Assembly: GCF_021728295.1 (NCBI RefSeq)
Contig: NZ_JAKJXE010000007.1
Location: 310,001-374,000 of the forward strand
DNA: 64,000 nucleotides
Direction: 5' to 3'
From: Pseudomonas petrae
GTDB lineage: Bacteria; Pseudomonadota; Gammaproteobacteria; Pseudomonadales; Pseudomonadaceae
Part shown: positions 19,322 to 30,188 of the stretch, piece after piece
How the letters are laid out: each line of letters opens with the position of its first letter
Numbering within the stretch: the stretch's first letter is position 1
Made by a program: the position numbers and the translations under genes
The notes under the pieces: model-generated
The model's database searches: none
The model's input: the letters and a program-made list of their open reading frames with translations, nothing else
Told to the model about the DNA's origin: nothing

Positions 19322-21822
19322 CAGACCGACACCGTGCGCTGACTGACGTCGTCTACGTGGGCGAAATGACGCAGCGCAAGCCGGTCAGAAACATGGCCGC
19401 TGGTATCGCCTATGGTCTGCAGCAAATCCGCCAGCCCATCCAGCGCCGCCTTGACGCTGCTCTCGCCGAACAACCCTTCCTCCAGGCAGCCCAGATCAAA
19501 GACCGACAGCCGCTGAATCAGCGCCGCGAGGCTGTTGTCCTGGGGCACGCCGAAATCCTCGTTCATGCGTTTCACCGAGCGGGCCACCAGCTTGAGCTGG
19601 AACAGCACCGCATGGGGGTTTTGATCGTCCAGCACCAGCAAATCAAGCACCGGGATCAGCTGCGGCAGGGCCAGATAGCGCGAGCGGTAGGTGATCCCGC
19701 TGTTGCCCAGTTCAAGCAGCCCGTCCAGGGCGTCCTGATGAAACACTGCCTCGCTGCGCAGGAAGGCCGCCAGCGTCGTGCACAGAAACTGCAAGCGCTC
19801 GATGCGCCGCCCGATCATCAGGAAGCGCCAGCCCTCGTCGCGGGTCATGTCGTCCAGGGCGAAACCTGACAGCGCCGCCAGCGACATCACCAGTCGGTTG
19901 AGAAAATCCAGCAGCTCGCCGAAATCAGGGGTCTCGGTCTCCAGGCTCATGGCTTCACGCTGCAATTCCACCAGCGCCTGCCAGTTCTCGCGGGACAACT
20001 TACCGCGCACCTGGGACGCCGCCCACTGCAAGCGCTGCAAGTTCGAGCGCAGGCTGAACGGCCAGTCGTCGCCCAACAACGCTTCGAGCAAACGCTCATG
20101 CAGCTTGCTCGGCTCATCTTCATCCTCGAGCGGAAGCAGATTCAACCGTTCCGCCAGCTCGACCGCCGCTTGCAGGGCGACCGGATCATCGCCATCGACA
20201 TAGCGCGTCAGCATGATCCGCAGCAGGCGCGCGCTGTTGTCGCATCGCTCGCAATAACGACCGAACCAGAACAGGTTTTCCACGACCCGAGACGGCAGAT
20301 ACGGGTCGCGACGAATCAGGTCGTGTACGCCCAGCGAATGGCGATTCTTCCACGGCTCGCTACCCAGCGGACGCTCACCGAGGATCCAGGTGTCCTTGCT
20401 TGCGCCGCCGCGCTGCATCGACACCACGTCGGCGTCGGCATCGGCGGCCACGCGGGTCAATCCGCCCGGCAGCACACGATAGCCATCGGCCGTCGCCACT
20501 GCGTACACGCGCATGCCGATGGCCCGGGGCTGCAGCTGACTGTCCTCGCCCTGCCAGACCGGCGCGTGGGACAACTGCGCCAGTTCCTGCGCGACGTAGG
20601 CATAGGGACGGGCCTGCATGCGCGCGGCCAGGGCCTGACGCTCTTCCTCGCTGAGATCGCGGCCGAACACCGGGGCGAAACTCTGGGACGGAAACGCGGG
20701 TTTGATGAGCAGCTCAGGCATCTTCTCCAGCGCCTGCGCCAGCACCGGCGGCTCGCCGCACCACCACGTGGCGATCGATGGCAACAGCAGCTCTTCGCCA
20801 AACAGGTGTTCATTGATTTTGGGCAGAAAACCCAGTAGCCCGGGCGACTCCAGCACGCCGCTGCCCAAGGCGTTGGCAACCAGCACGCGACCCTGTCGCA
20901 CGGCTTGCAGCAGGCCCGGCACGCCCAGCGCCGAATCCGTGCGCAATTCCAGCGGATCGCAGAAGTCGTCGTCCAGACGGCGCATGATCGCGTGAACTCG
21001 ACGCAGGCCGCTGAGGGTTTTCAGGTACACCGTGGCATCGCGCACGGTCAGGTCGCTGCCTTCCACGAGCGGATAGCCCAGCTGACCGGCCAGATAAAGA
21101 TGCTCGAAATAGCTCTCGTTGAAACGTCCGGGCGTCAGCAACACCACCAGCGGTGCTTCGTGGCTGGTCGGTGCCTGGCGCGCGAGTGTTTCCTGCAGCG
21201 ACCGAAAGAAATTCGAGAGGTGCTGGACTTGCAGATCCCGGTACAACTCGGGAAACGCCCGCGACACGATCAGGCGGTTTTCCAGCGCGTAACCCGCACC
21301 CGACGGCGCCTGAGTCCGGTCGGCGGTGACCCACCAGCGACCGTCGGGCGTGCGCGCCAGGTCCACCGCGTACACATGCAGAAAGGTCCCTTCGGGCGGC
21401 GTCACGCCCTGGCATGGCCAGAGAAAATTGTTGTGGCCGAACACCAGTTCCGCCGGCAGCAGACCTTCGGCGATCAGTTCCTGCGGGCCGTAGAGATCAG
21501 CCAGCACGGCATTGAGCAGACGCGCGCGCTGGGCGATGCCGGCCGCCAGTGGCTGCCACTCTTCCAGTGGAATCACGTGGGGCAGCATGTCCAGTTCCCA
21601 GGGCCGATCGGCACCCTTGGGGTCGGCGTAGACGTTATAGGTGACGCCGTTTTCCTGAATCTGCCGGGCGAGCAGCGCCTGACGCTGGATGAGCTGCGCA
21701 GGTGTGCTGCGCTGGAGATGCTCGTGCAGACGCTGCCAATGCGACCGAACGGCGCCGCTGGCATCCAGCATCTCGTGATAGGTACCCGGGGTGAGCGGAT
21801 AGTGGTCAAGCAGGTCAGGCAT
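19321..21822 (-). CDS. Circularly permuted ATP-grasp fused to alpha-E domain
   Basis: This encodes 833 residues. The first 480 or so form a circularly permuted type 2 ATP-grasp (ENGVTYNVYADPKGADRPWE, then DRTQAPSGAGYALENRLIVS and NALGSGVLESPGLLGFLPKI). From about residue 500 comes an all-helical alpha-E domain beginning PYLPSRVVENLFWFGRYCER. In many bacteria these are two proteins; here they are fused. It is predicted to form amide bonds using ATP and a carboxylate or amine substrate that remains unknown. The frame extends to 21858, but MPDLLDHYPL at 21822 matches homologue starts; neither start has a clear RBS. It is the middle gene of the cluster. Confidence 0.9.
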   Translation of the reverse strand: MPDLLDHYPLTPGTYHEMLDASGAVRSHWQRLHEHLQRSTPAQLIQRQALLARQIQENGVTYNVYADPKGADRPWELDMLPHVIPLEEWQPLAAGIAQRARLLNAVLADLYGPQELIAEGLLPAELVFGHNNFLWPCQGVTPPEGTFLHVYAVDLARTPDGRWWVTADRTQAPSGAGYALENRLIVSRAFPELYRDLQVQHLSNFFRSLQETLARQAPTSHEAPLVVLLTPGRFNESYFEHLYLAGQLGYPLVEGSDLTVRDATVYLKTLSGLRRVHAIMRRLDDDFCDPLELRTDSALGVPGLLQAVRQGRVLVANALGSGVLESPGLLGFLPKINEHLFGEELLLPSIATWWCGEPPVLAQALEKMPELLIKPAFPSQSFAPVFGRDLSEEERQALAARMQARPYAYVAQELAQLSHAPVWQGEDSQLQPRAIGMRVYAVATADGYRVLPGGLTRVAADADADVVSMQRGGASKDTWILGERPLGSEPWKNRHSLGVHDLIRRDPYLPSRVVENLFWFGRYCERCDNSARLLRIMLTRYVDGDDPVALQAAVELAERLNLLPLEDEDEPSKLHERLLEALLGDDWPFSLRSNLQRLQWAASQVRGKLSRENWQALVELQREAMSLETETPDFGELLDFLNRLVMSLAALSGFALDDMTRDEGWRFLMIGRRIERLQFLCTTLAAFLRSEAVFHQDALDGLLELGNSGITYRSRYLALPQLIPVLDLLVLDDQNPHAVLFQLKLVARSVKRMNEDFGVPQDNSLAALIQRLSVFDLGCLEEGLFGESSVKAALDGLADLLQTIGDTSGHVSDRLALRHFAHVDDVSQRTVSV

Positions 21823-21925
21823 GGAAGGCTCGGCAGACAACAAAAGGACTCGAATCAACAGCGCTTAGACTAGCGCAGACAACATGACACGCAGGGGCGC
21901 TCTCCATGTTTTAAACGGGCGGCAT

Positions 21926-21952
21926 GGCGACCTGACCCCACGTCAGGTCGCC
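21926..21952. terminator. Hairpin between the DUF2126 gene and the ATP-grasp gene
   Basis: GGCGACCTGAC and GTCAGGTCGCC form a perfect 11-bp stem with a 5-base loop in the 137-bp gap. There is no T-run on the minus strand. It may reduce downstream expression or protect the upstream mRNA end. Confidence 0.6.
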
Positions 21953-21959
21953 GGCGCGG

Positions 21960-24900
21960 CTACCGATGCAGGCGCAGGTCCAGGGTCATCGGCAATTCAT
22001 CGTTGAGGGTCAGCGCAGGAACCTCCAGTTTGCCGGGGCTGTGGCCGACCCGGAAGAACCGCGCCAGACGTCGGCTTTCCGCTTCATTGGCGTTCACCGG
22101 CAGGGTTTCGTAATTGCGCCCGCCGGGATGGGCGACATGATACTCGCAGCCCCCCAGCGAGCGCTGCATCCAGGTGTCGAGGATGTCGAAGACCAGCGGC
22201 GCATGCACCGGGATCGTCGGCTGCAAGGCGTTGGTCGGCTGCCAGGCGCGGTAGCGCACCCCCGCAACGAACTCGCCCACGCGCCCAGTCGGTCGCAAAG
22301 GCACCGGCACGCCATTGCAGGTGAGCATGTAACGCTGCGGCGGCAGACCCGTGACTTTCAGCTGCAAGCGCTCAAGTGACGAGTCCACATAGCGAACCGC
22401 GCCACCCGCTGCACCCTCCTCGCCCAAGACGTGCCACGGCTCCAGCGCCTGACGCAGCTCCAGCTCGATACCGCTGACGGCGTAGTCGCCGACCTTCGGA
22501 AAGCGAAACTCCAGATGCGCCGCAAACCACTCGGCGCGCACGGGATAACCCGCATTGTTGAGCTCGGCGATGACGTCGGCGAAATCCTGCTCGATGAAGT
22601 GAGGCAGCATGAACCGGTCATGCAGCTCGGTGCCCCAGCGCGCCAGCTTCGTCGGTGCATAAGGCTCGCGCCAGAAACGCGCGACCAGTGCCCGCAGCAA
22701 CAACTGCTGCGCAAGGCTCATGCGCGCGTGCGGCGGCATCTCGAACGCGCGCAGTTCCAGCAGACCCAAACGGCCGGTGGCGCCATCGGGCGAGTACAGC
22801 TTGTCGATGCAGAATTCCGCGCGGTGGGTGTTGCCGGTCACGTCGATCAGCAGGTTGCGCAGCAGCCGGTCCACCAGCCACGGCGCGCATTCTTCGCCCG
22901 GCTCGGGCATCTGCGAAAAGGCGATTTCCAACTCGTACAACGAGTCGTTGCGCGCTTCGTCGACCCGCGGTGCCTGCGAGGTCGGGCCGATGAACAACCC
23001 GGAGAACAAGTAGGACAGCGACGGGTGGTTATGCCAGTAGCTCAACAGGCTGCGTAGCAGATCCGGCCGACGCAAGAAGGGCGAGTCGCCCGGCGTCGCG
23101 CCACCGAGGACAAAATGGTTGCCGCCGCCGGTGCCTGTATGGCGCCCGTCGATCATGAATTTTTCAGTGGTCAGCCGGGTCAGGCGCGCCTGTTCGTAAA
23201 GAAATTCGGTGCGTTCGACCAACTCGTCCCACGTCGACGACGGCTGCACGTTCACTTCAATCACGCCAGGATCCGGGGTGATACGAAAGTTCGCCAGACG
23301 CGGATCGCTCGGTGGCTCGTAACCTTCCAGTAACACCGGGCAGCGCATGTCTTCAGCCGTCGCTTCGATGGCGGCGACCAATTCCAGATAGGCCTCAAGG
23401 GATTGCAGCGGCGGCATGAATAGATATAACCGCCCGCCGCGCGCCTCGGCGCTCAGTGCGGTGCGGGTCAACCAATCGGCCGACTCGTCGATCTCGGGTT
23501 CGCGGTCGACACTGGGATCGCCCTGCTCTGCCAAGCCGTCCAGTCGCGACTGAACCTCGTCGCGGTCGGGCAGCTCGGCAAATGCCTGGTTGTGATCGGT
23601 CGGATGGATGTAGGGGTATTCCGCCGCCTTGACCCACGGCTGCGAAGCCAGGGGCAAGCGATAGCCAAGGGCGGAATCCCCCGGAACCAGACGGCAATGC
23701 TCGTCGCGCAGGTACCAGCGGCCGCTCTGCCAGTGATCGTCGGCCGCGGTTCGCGCCAGCGGCAGAACGTGGCCGATGATTGTGTCGAGCCCTTGAGAGA
23801 ATACTTTGCGCAGGCGGGCACGCTCGAGGGGGTCCTCAAGACGCGAAGCTTCGGCGCTGACGTTTTTGGGCAGCGCGCCCTCACGCCACAGGTAATAGAA
23901 GTTGTCTTCGTACGCGGGGAAAACGAAGCGCGTCGGCAGCTTCAGCCGCTCGGCAATGCTGCGCAGGAAACTGCCTGCCATCTCGCTGTCGGCGCCATAG
24001 TCCCGGGTTTCGTCGGCAACCAGCGCGTTGTTGCGCCACACGGATTGCCCGTCCTTACGCCAGAAGCAGTTCAGCGACCAGCGCGGCAACTGCTCACCGG
24101 GGTACCACTTGCCCTGACCGAAATGAACGATGCCCTGAGGCGCGTAATGGTTGCGCATGCGCTGGTACAACTCGGCCGACAGCAGACGCTTCTTCGGACC
24201 CAGCGCGGCGGTGTTCCATTCATCGCCGTCACGGTCGTCGATGGACACAAAGGTCGGCTCGCCGCCCATGGTGAGGCGCACGTCATGGGCGACCAGATCG
24301 CTGTCGATCTGGCGTCCCAGCGCCTGAATGTCCTGCCACTGCTCTTCGGTGTAGGGCTTGGTGACGCGCGGCGCTTCCCAGATACGCTCCACCGACATCT
24401 CGTGGCTGAACTCGGTTTTGCAGGGTTCGACCAGCCCGCTGATTGGCGCCGCCGAAGAAGGCTCGGGACTGCACGCCAACGGAATGTGACCCTCACCGGC
24501 AAACAAGCCGGAGGTCGCGTCAAGGCCCACCCAGCCAGCGCCCGGCAGATACACCTCGCACCAGGCGTGCAAGTCAGTGAAATCAACGTCGGTGCCGGAC
24601 GGTCCGTCCAGCGCTTTGACATCGGCCTTGAGCTGAATCAAATAGCCGGACACAAACCGCGCGGCCAGGCCCAGGTGACGCAGCAATTGCACCAGCAGCC
24701 AGGCCGAGTCACGGCACGAGCCGGAGGCGTTTTCGAGGGTGTATTCCGGCGTCTGAATGCCCGGCTCCATGCGAATCAGGTAACCGATGTCATTGGCCAG
24801 ACGCTGGTTAAGACCCACCAGAAAGTCGATCGCCGGAATCGGCGTGCGGTCGATGCTGTCCAGATACGCCTGAAATCTCGGGGTCAGCGGCAGCTTTTCC

Positions 24901-25253
24901 AGATAGGGCTGCAGCTCGTGATGCTCTTCGCGGGCATAGGTGAACGGGATCTTCTCGGCGTAAGGCTCAAGGAAGAAATCGAAGGGGTTGAACACCGCCA
25001 TCTCGGCGACCAGGTCCACTTCGATACGTAGTTCGTCGGTTTTGTCCGGAAAAACCAATCTCGCCAGGTAATTCCCCTGCGGGTCCTGCTGCCAGTTGAT
25101 GAAGTGGTTTTCAGGAAGGACTTTCAGCGAATACGACAACACGCGCGTACGGCTGTGGGCCGCCGGGCGCAAGCGGACGATCTGCGGACCCAGCTCTACC
25201 GCGCGTTCGTAGCGGTAATGCGTAACGTGGTGCAAGGCAATGTGAATCGACAC
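21960..25253 (-). CDS. Large transglutaminase + DUF2126 protein
   Basis: This encodes 1097 residues. Residues 1-290 are a Bact_transglu_N plus transglutaminase core with Cys in [12 protein letters not shown], His in [12 protein letters not shown] and Asp in WVGLDATSG. The rest is DUF2126, with [19 protein letters not shown], a Gly-rich [12 protein letters not shown] and [19 protein letters not shown]2126 has been predicted from structure-based comparison to be a circularly permuted glutamine-synthetase-like carboxylate-amine ligase. The longest frame starts at 25295, but GTG at 25253 has AGGAGG 7 bases upstream and the expected N-terminus ([20 protein letters not shown]). First gene of the three-gene unit. 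Confidence 0.92.
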   Translation of the reverse strand: MSIHIALHHVTHYRYERAVELGPQIVRLRPAAHSRTRVLSYSLKVLPENHFINWQQDPQGNYLARLVFPDKTDELRIEVDLVAEMAVFNPFDFFLEPYAEKIPFTYAREEHHELQPYLEKLPLTPRFQAYLDSIDRTPIPAIDFLVGLNQRLANDIGYLIRMEPGIQTPEYTLENASGSCRDSAWLLVQLLRHLGLAARFVSGYLIQLKADVKALDGPSGTDVDFTDLHAWCEVYLPGAGWVGLDATSGLFAGEGHIPLACSPEPSSAAPISGLVEPCKTEFSHEMSVERIWEAPRVTKPYTEEQWQDIQALGRQIDSDLVAHDVRLTMGGEPTFVSIDDRDGDEWNTAALGPKKRLLSAELYQRMRNHYAPQGIVHFGQGKWYPGEQLPRWSLNCFWRKDGQSVWRNNALVADETRDYGADSEMAGSFLRSIAERLKLPTRFVFPAYEDNFYYLWREGALPKNVSAEASRLEDPLERARLRKVFSQGLDTIIGHVLPLARTAADDHWQSGRWYLRDEHCRLVPGDSALGYRLPLASQPWVKAAEYPYIHPTDHNQAFAELPDRDEVQSRLDGLAEQGDPSVDREPEIDESADWLTRTALSAEARGGRLYLFMPPLQSLEAYLELVAAIEATAEDMRCPVLLEGYEPPSDPRLANFRITPDPGVIEVNVQPSSTWDELVERTEFLYEQARLTRLTTEKFMIDGRHTGTGGGNHFVLGGATPGDSPFLRRPDLLRSLLSYWHNHPSLSYLFSGLFIGPTSQAPRVDEARNDSLYELEIAFSQMPEPGEECAPWLVDRLLRNLLIDVTGNTHRAEFCIDKLYSPDGATGRLGLLELRAFEMPPHARMSLAQQLLLRALVARFWREPYAPTKLARWGTELHDRFMLPHFIEQDFADVIAELNNAGYPVRAEWFAAHLEFRFPKVGDYAVSGIELELRQALEPWHVLGEEGAAGGAVRYVDSSLERLQLKVTGLPPQRYMLTCNGVPVPLRPTGRVGEFVAGVRYRAWQPTNALQPTIPVHAPLVFDILDTWMQRSLGGCEYHVAHPGGRNYETLPVNANEAESRRLARFFRVGHSPGKLEVPALTLNDELPMTLDLRLHR

Positions 25254-25440
25254 GGCGTGCCTCCTGCGAGCCTGGACGGTAACGGAGCTGCGCAAGACTT
25301 ATGCCACCCCGGCAAATCAGGCGCCCCCGGCATTGAGGTAGCTTGTTCAGCCAAGCACAGCACCAAAATCGCGCCAGCTTCAACGAATGGTGCAAGGGTC
25401 GCACGGAAATGAGGCGGGTGGGATTATTTGCACCGGAATG

Positions 25441-25470
25441 CAAAACGCCAGCTCGAAAGCTGGCGTTTTG
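25441..25470 (-). terminator. Terminator of ygiQ
   Basis: CAAAACGCCAGCT and AGCTGGCGTTTTG form a perfect 13-bp stem around a 4-base loop. On the minus strand the 3' arm ends GCGTTTTG. It lies 44 bp past the ygiQ stop and isolates ygiQ from the transglutaminase cluster downstream. The rest of 25254-25440 shows no gene and probably holds the promoter of the cluster. Confidence 0.8.
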
Positions 25471-25514
25471 TTGGAGCGAAGAAGATTTGGCGAGAGGGCA
25501 TTGGCGCGAATGCG

Positions 25515-27824
25515 TCAGCGTGGAAACACCGGCTGGCGCGAAGGCTTCTTGCTTTTGCCGCCTTTGCCACCCTTGGCGGCATCAGCGCGTTCCTTGGCGG
25601 CGTCCCTGTTACGAGCAGCCGCAGCGGCCTTGGCCTCTTCGCGCTTGTCCCAAGGCTTGCTGCCGTCGCTTGCACGCTGAGGCAAGCCCGTGTGCTGCGT
25701 CAGGATCTTGGTGGTCTTGGCAACCTTGTGGCTACCAGCCGGCGTCGAGTTCTTGCGGCGCGCGCTCTGATAGGTGTCGGTTTCCGGCTGGTGCAGCGGA
25801 ATCAACTGATGCTTGCCCGGCCCGATCAGATCGGCACGGCCCATACGCTCCAGCGCTTCACGCAGCATCGGCCAGCCCTTCGGATCGTGGTAGCGCAGGA
25901 ACGCCTTGTGCAGACGGCGCTGCTCTTCGCTCTTGACGATGGTGACCGAATCGCTCTTGTACGTGACCTTGCGCAGCGGGTTCTTGCCAGAGTGGTACAT
26001 GGCCGTTGCACTGGCCATCGGCGACGGATAGAACGCCTGCACCTGATCTGCACGGAAGCCGTTGCCCTTGAGCCACAGCGCGAGGTTCATCATGTCCTCG
26101 TCGGTCGTGCCCGGGTGGGCCGCGATGAAGTAAGGAATCAGGTACTGCTCTTTGCCCGCTTCCTTGGAGTACTTCTCGAACATGCGCTTGAACTTGTCAT
26201 AGCTGCCAATGCCCGGCTTCATCATCTGGTTGAGCGGACCTTCTTCGGTGTGCTCAGGCGCAATCTTCAGGTAACCGCCGACGTGGTGGGTCACCAGTTC
26301 CTTGACGTACTCGGGCGATTCCACGGCCAGGTCGTAACGCAGACCGGAGGCGATCAGAATCTTCTTCACGCCGGGCAGTTCGCGGGCGCTACGGTACAGC
26401 TGAATCAATGCCGAGTGATCAGTGTTCAGGTTTGGGCAGATACCAGGGAACACGCACGACGGCTTGCGGCACGCCGATTCGATTTCCGGGCTCTTGCAAG
26501 CGATGCGATACATGTTCGCCGTCGGCCCGCCGAGGTCGGAAATCACGCCGGTAAAACCAGGGACCTTGTCACGGATTTCTTCGATCTCGCGAATGATCGA
26601 GTCGTGGGAACGGTTCTGAATGATCCGGCCTTCGTGCTCGGTGATCGAGCAGAACGTACAGCCGCCGAAGCAGCCGCGCATGATGTTCACCGAGAAACGG
26701 ATCATGTCGTAGGCCGGGATCTTCTCCTTGCCGTAGACCGGGTGCGGAATGCGCGCGTAAGGCATGCCGAACACGTAGTCCATTTCTTCGGTAGTCATCG
26801 GAATGGGCGGCGGGTTGAACCAGACATCCACTTCGCCGTGCTTCTGAACCAGCGCGCGGGCGTTGCCGGGATTGGTTTCCAGGTGCAGTACACGGTTGGC
26901 GTGGGCATACAGCACCGCGTCGGCGCGCACCTTCTCCATCGACGGCAGACGGATGACCGTTTTGTCGCGGGTCATGCGCGGGCTCGCCAGAATCTGCACA
27001 ACCTTCGCTTCGTTCGGATCCTCGACGTCACCCTTTTCCTGCTCGATGGCACAGGCCTGGGTATCTTGAGTATTCACGTACGGATTGATGATCTTGTCGA
27101 TCTTGCCTGGACGGTCGATACGCGTGGAGTCGACTTCGTACCAGCCTTCCGGCGTATCACGACGAATGAATGCCGTGCCGCGCACGTCAGTGATGCTTTC
27201 GATCGTCTCGCCATAGGACAGGCGAGTAGCCACTTCGACGATGGCCCGCTCGGCGTTGCCGTACAACAGGATGTCGGCGCAGGCGTCGATCAGGATCGAG
27301 TTGCGAACCTTGTCCTGCCAGTAGTCGTAGTGAGCGATACGGCGCAGCGATGCTTCGATGCCACCCAGAACGATCGGCACGTTCTTGTAGGCTTCCTTGC
27401 AACGCTGGCTGTAGACCAGACTCGCACGGTCCGGACGCTTGCCCGCCATGCCGCCCGGCGTGTACGCATCGTCGGAGCGAATCTTTTTGTCGGCGGTGTA
27501 ACGGTTGATCATCGAATCCATGTTGCCGGCCGCGACACCGAAAAACAGGTTCGGCTCACCGAGCTTCATGAAGTCGTCTTTTGACTTCCAGTCAGGCTGC
27601 GCAATGATCCCGACGCGGAAGCCTTGGGACTCCAGCAGCCGGCCGATGATTGCCATGCCAAATGAGGGGTGATCGACGTAGGCATCACCCGTGACGATGA
27701 TGATGTCGCACGAATCCCAGCCAAGCTGATCCATTTCTTCCCGGCTCATCGGCAGGAAAGGCGCTGGTCCGAAACATTCGGCCCAGTACTTCGGATAGTC
27801 AAATAACGGCTTGGCTGCTTGCAT
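25515..27824 (-). CDS. YgiQ family radical SAM protein
   Basis: This encodes 769 residues. A YgiQ N-terminal region ([19 protein letters not shown]) is followed by the radical SAM core with the CxxxCxxC cluster motif in [23 protein letters not shown]3362 C-terminal region and a lysine-rich disordered tail ([13 protein letters not shown]) complete it. The protein is cytoplasmic and binds [4Fe-4S] and SAM; the family's substrate is unknown. The open frame runs up to 28049 through a repeat element. ATG at 27824 ([14 protein letters not shown]) matches the family start, so the upstream 75 codons are rejected. Confidence 0.92.
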   Translation of the reverse strand: MQAAKPLFDYPKYWAECFGPAPFLPMSREEMDQLGWDSCDIIIVTGDAYVDHPSFGMAIIGRLLESQGFRVGIIAQPDWKSKDDFMKLGEPNLFFGVAAGNMDSMINRYTADKKIRSDDAYTPGGMAGKRPDRASLVYSQRCKEAYKNVPIVLGGIEASLRRIAHYDYWQDKVRNSILIDACADILLYGNAERAIVEVATRLSYGETIESITDVRGTAFIRRDTPEGWYEVDSTRIDRPGKIDKIINPYVNTQDTQACAIEQEKGDVEDPNEAKVVQILASPRMTRDKTVIRLPSMEKVRADAVLYAHANRVLHLETNPGNARALVQKHGEVDVWFNPPPIPMTTEEMDYVFGMPYARIPHPVYGKEKIPAYDMIRFSVNIMRGCFGGCTFCSITEHEGRIIQNRSHDSIIREIEEIRDKVPGFTGVISDLGGPTANMYRIACKSPEIESACRKPSCVFPGICPNLNTDHSALIQLYRSARELPGVKKILIASGLRYDLAVESPEYVKELVTHHVGGYLKIAPEHTEEGPLNQMMKPGIGSYDKFKRMFEKYSKEAGKEQYLIPYFIAAHPGTTDEDMMNLALWLKGNGFRADQVQAFYPSPMASATAMYHSGKNPLRKVTYKSDSVTIVKSEEQRRLHKAFLRYHDPKGWPMLREALERMGRADLIGPGKHQLIPLHQPETDTYQSARRKNSTPAGSHKVAKTTKILTQHTGLPQRASDGSKPWDKREEAKAAAAARNRDAAKERADAAKGGKGGKSKKPSRQPVFPR

Positions 27825-27970
27825 ATCGATGACCAGTGTTCGTGTCAGGGGGCGATTTTCGCGTAGAAATTCGCGGGCGCGGAGAATAGCACAAATTTTG
27901 ATCAAATCCGACGACAGTAGTCGGATTAGTGAACGGCATGAATCGCGACGCTGAAGCCCTTCGGGCCTTT

Positions 27971-28136
27971 CCCGGGCAAGCGCGCTCCTACATTTGTTTA
28001 AACGTGCCGCATTCCGATAGACCTCTTTGCCAGCCTCGCTTAGCCACACTCAATCGAGCGATTGCTCAAGGGCTATCAACTCGGTTAATCAGGCCGTGGC
28101 ACGTTGCAAACAATGTAGGAGCGCGCTTGCCCGCGA
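27971..28136. repeat. Two family A half-repeats in back-to-back orientation
   Basis: A right-arm sequence (GGGCAAGCGCGCTCCTACA, 27974-27992) is followed about 120 bp later by a left arm (TGTAGGAGCGCGCTTGCCCG, 28114-28133). The order is reversed relative to complete copies, as if two elements each lost one half or a larger inverted pair formed. The surrounding 27825-28175 gap between dnaB and ygiQ contains no gene. Confidence 0.8.
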
Positions 28137-28175
28137 TAGGCCCGCAGGGCATCAAAGTCGCAGTCTACCGACTAC

Positions 28176-29573
28176 CTACTCATCATCATCAAAATTATAA
28201 CTACCCGGCGCGAGGTTCTCGAAGCGGGTGTACTTGCCGATGAACGCCAGCCGGATGAACCCGATCGGGCCGTTCCGCTGCTTGCCGATGATGATTTCAG
28301 CGATGCCCTTGTGTTCGGTCTCGGGGTGATACACCTCATCGCGGTACACGAACATAATGACGTCGGCGTCCTGCTCGATCGCTCCGGATTCACGCAAGTC
28401 GGAGTTCACCGGGCGCTTGTTGGGACGTTGTTCGAGGGAGCGGTTGAGCTGGGAGAGCGCGACCACCGGGCAATTGAATTCCTTGGCGAGCGCCTTCAGG
28501 GAACGGGAGATTTCGGAAATCTCGTTCGTCCGGTTATCGCCGCTCGAACCAGGGATCTGCATCAGCTGCAGGTAGTCGATCATGATCATGCCGATATCGC
28601 CGTGCTCACGGACCAGACGCCGCGTGCGCGCACGCATCTCCGACGGGCTAATGCCGGCCGTGTCGTCGATGAACAGCTTGCGATCGTTGAGCAGGTTGAC
28701 CGCCGACGTCAGGCGCGGCCAGTCATCGTCATCGAGCTGACCGGAACGGACCTTGGTCTGGTCGATACGACCCAGCGACGAAAGCATACGCATGATCAGC
28801 GATTCGCCTGGCATCTCGAGCGAGTAGACCAGCACCACCTTGTCACTGCGTAGCACCGCGTTTTCCACGAGGTTCATCGCGAATGTGGTCTTACCCATCG
28901 ACGGACGGCCCGCGACGATGATCAGGTCAGACTGCTGCAGACCGCTGGTTTTCTCATCAAGGTCGGCGTAGCCCGTGGAGAGGCCGGTGATGCCGTCGCC
29001 GATGTTGAACAGCGTATCGATACGGTCAATCGCGCGGGTCAGCAGGTCGTTGACGCTGACCGGGCCGCCCGTTTTGGGCCGCGCCTCGGCGATCTGAAAG
29101 ATCTGCCGTTCGGCTTCGTCGAGAATCTCTTCGGCGGTACGCCCTTCCGGGTTGAACGCACTGTCAGCGATTTCGGTACTGATGCCGATCAACTGGCGCA
29201 GCGTCGCGCGCTGACGAACGATCTGGGCATAGGCCTTGATGTTCGCGACAGACGGAATGTTCTTCGCCAGCTCCGACAGGTAACCCAGGCCACCGACTTG
29301 CGAGGTCTGGCCTTCCTTGTCGAGCTGCTCGGCCAGGGTCACGACGTCGATCGGCTGGTTCTGATCCGCCAGCTTGGCAATGGCGCGGAATATCAGACGG
29401 TGGTCATGACGATAGAAGTCGCCATCCGACACCTGATCAAGCACGCGTTCCCAGGCGTTGTTGTCCAGCATCAAACCACCGAGCACGGCCTGTTCGGCCT
29501 CGATGGAATGCGGCGGAACCTTCAGGGCAGCGGTTTGCAGATCATATTGCTCGGGAGCGGAGATGTCGTTCAT
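28176..29573 (-). CDS. dnaB: Replicative DNA helicase
   Basis: This encodes 465 residues. The N-terminal primase-interacting domain begins PPHSIEAEQAVLGGLMLDNN. The RecA-like helicase core has Walker A GRPSMGKTTFAM near residue 210 and Walker B MIMIDYLQLMQ. The DnaB signature VALSQLNRSLEQRPNKRP is also present. It is a hexameric 5'-3' helicase at the replication fork. ATG 29573 (MNDISAPEQYDL) is the family start; the 16 upstream codons lack support. It follows rplI on the same strand after a terminator-like hairpin. alr, which I expect directly downstream in several pseudomonads, is not here. Confidence 0.97.
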   Translation of the reverse strand: MNDISAPEQYDLQTAALKVPPHSIEAEQAVLGGLMLDNNAWERVLDQVSDGDFYRHDHRLIFRAIAKLADQNQPIDVVTLAEQLDKEGQTSQVGGLGYLSELAKNIPSVANIKAYAQIVRQRATLRQLIGISTEIADSAFNPEGRTAEEILDEAERQIFQIAEARPKTGGPVSVNDLLTRAIDRIDTLFNIGDGITGLSTGYADLDEKTSGLQQSDLIIVAGRPSMGKTTFAMNLVENAVLRSDKVVLVYSLEMPGESLIMRMLSSLGRIDQTKVRSGQLDDDDWPRLTSAVNLLNDRKLFIDDTAGISPSEMRARTRRLVREHGDIGMIMIDYLQLMQIPGSSGDNRTNEISEISRSLKALAKEFNCPVVALSQLNRSLEQRPNKRPVNSDLRESGAIEQDADVIMFVYRDEVYHPETEHKGIAEIIIGKQRNGPIGFIRLAFIGKYTRFENLAPGSYNFDDDE

Positions 29574-29611
29574 GGCCACACGGAAATCAGGGGGTTGAAT
29601 CAGGATACTCA

Positions 29612-29651
29612 GAAATGACAAAGGGCACGACCTGCGAACAGGAACGTGCCC
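29612..29651 (-). terminator. Terminator of the rpsF-rpsR-rplI operon
   Basis: GGGCACG (29623-29629) pairs with CGTGCCC (29645-29651), with an inner CCTG/CAGG pair. On the minus strand the stem is followed by TTTGTCATTTC. It lies between the rplI stop and the dnaB start, so dnaB is expected to have its own promoter or depend on read-through. Confidence 0.7.
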
Positions 29652-29722
29652 AATGCTAACCGACCGAGGAGCGAGTCATCAGCCGGTCAGACTTCTGCAC
29701 CGAAGCGCAGAAACCATACTGC

Positions 29723-30169
29723 TTAAGCAGCTACAACAACAACGCGAACGGTAGCTTCAACGTCGCTGTGCAGGTGCACGGCTACGTCGTATTCGCCAAC
29801 GTTACGGATGGTGCCGTTCGGCAGACGAACTTCAGCCTTAGCCACTTCAACGCCAGAGGCGGTCAGTGCGTCAGCGATGTCGTGAGTACCGATCGAACCG
29901 AACAGCTTGCCTTCGTCACCAGCGGTGGCAGTGATAGTCACTTCCAGCTCAGCCAGTTGAGCAGCACGAGTTTCAGCAGAAGCTTTCTTCTCGGCGGCAG
30001 CTTTTTCCAGCTCTGCACGACGCTCTTCAAACGCGGCCACGTTGGCAGCGGTTGCAGCGGTTGCTTTGCCGAAAGGCAGCAGGAAGTTACGACCGTAGCC
30101 AGCCTTAACGTTTACTTTATCGCCCAGGTTGCCCAGGTTGGCGACTTTTTCCAGCAGGATGAGTTCCAT
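29723..30169 (-). CDS. rplI: 50S ribosomal protein L9
   Basis: This encodes 148 residues. The N-terminal RNA-binding domain starts [25 protein letters not shown]. The long connecting helix is Ala/Glu/Lys-rich and a C-terminal domain follows ([16 protein letters not shown]). L9 bridges the 50S L1 stalk region. The frame is open upstream to 30253, but AAGAGG precedes ATG 30169 and the length is standard. Last gene of the rpsF operon. Confidence 0.98.
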   Translation of the reverse strand: MELILLEKVANLGNLGDKVNVKAGYGRNFLLPFGKATAATAANVAAFEERRAELEKAAAEKKASAETRAAQLAELEVTITATAGDEGKLFGSIGTHDIADALTASGVEVAKAEVRLPNGTIRNVGEYDVAVHLHSDVEATVRVVVVAA

Positions 30170-30188
30170 TTGGTAAAACCTCTTAACT

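Noticed and set aside
23592..25031. Plus-strand ORF of 479 codons inside the DUF2126 gene
   Set aside because: Antisense shadow of a GC-rich gene; composition rich in Arg, Gln and His, no domain.
27825..28049. N-terminal extension of YgiQ by 75 codons
   Set aside because: It reads through a family A half-repeat ([12 protein letters not shown] is a typical translation of that repeat).
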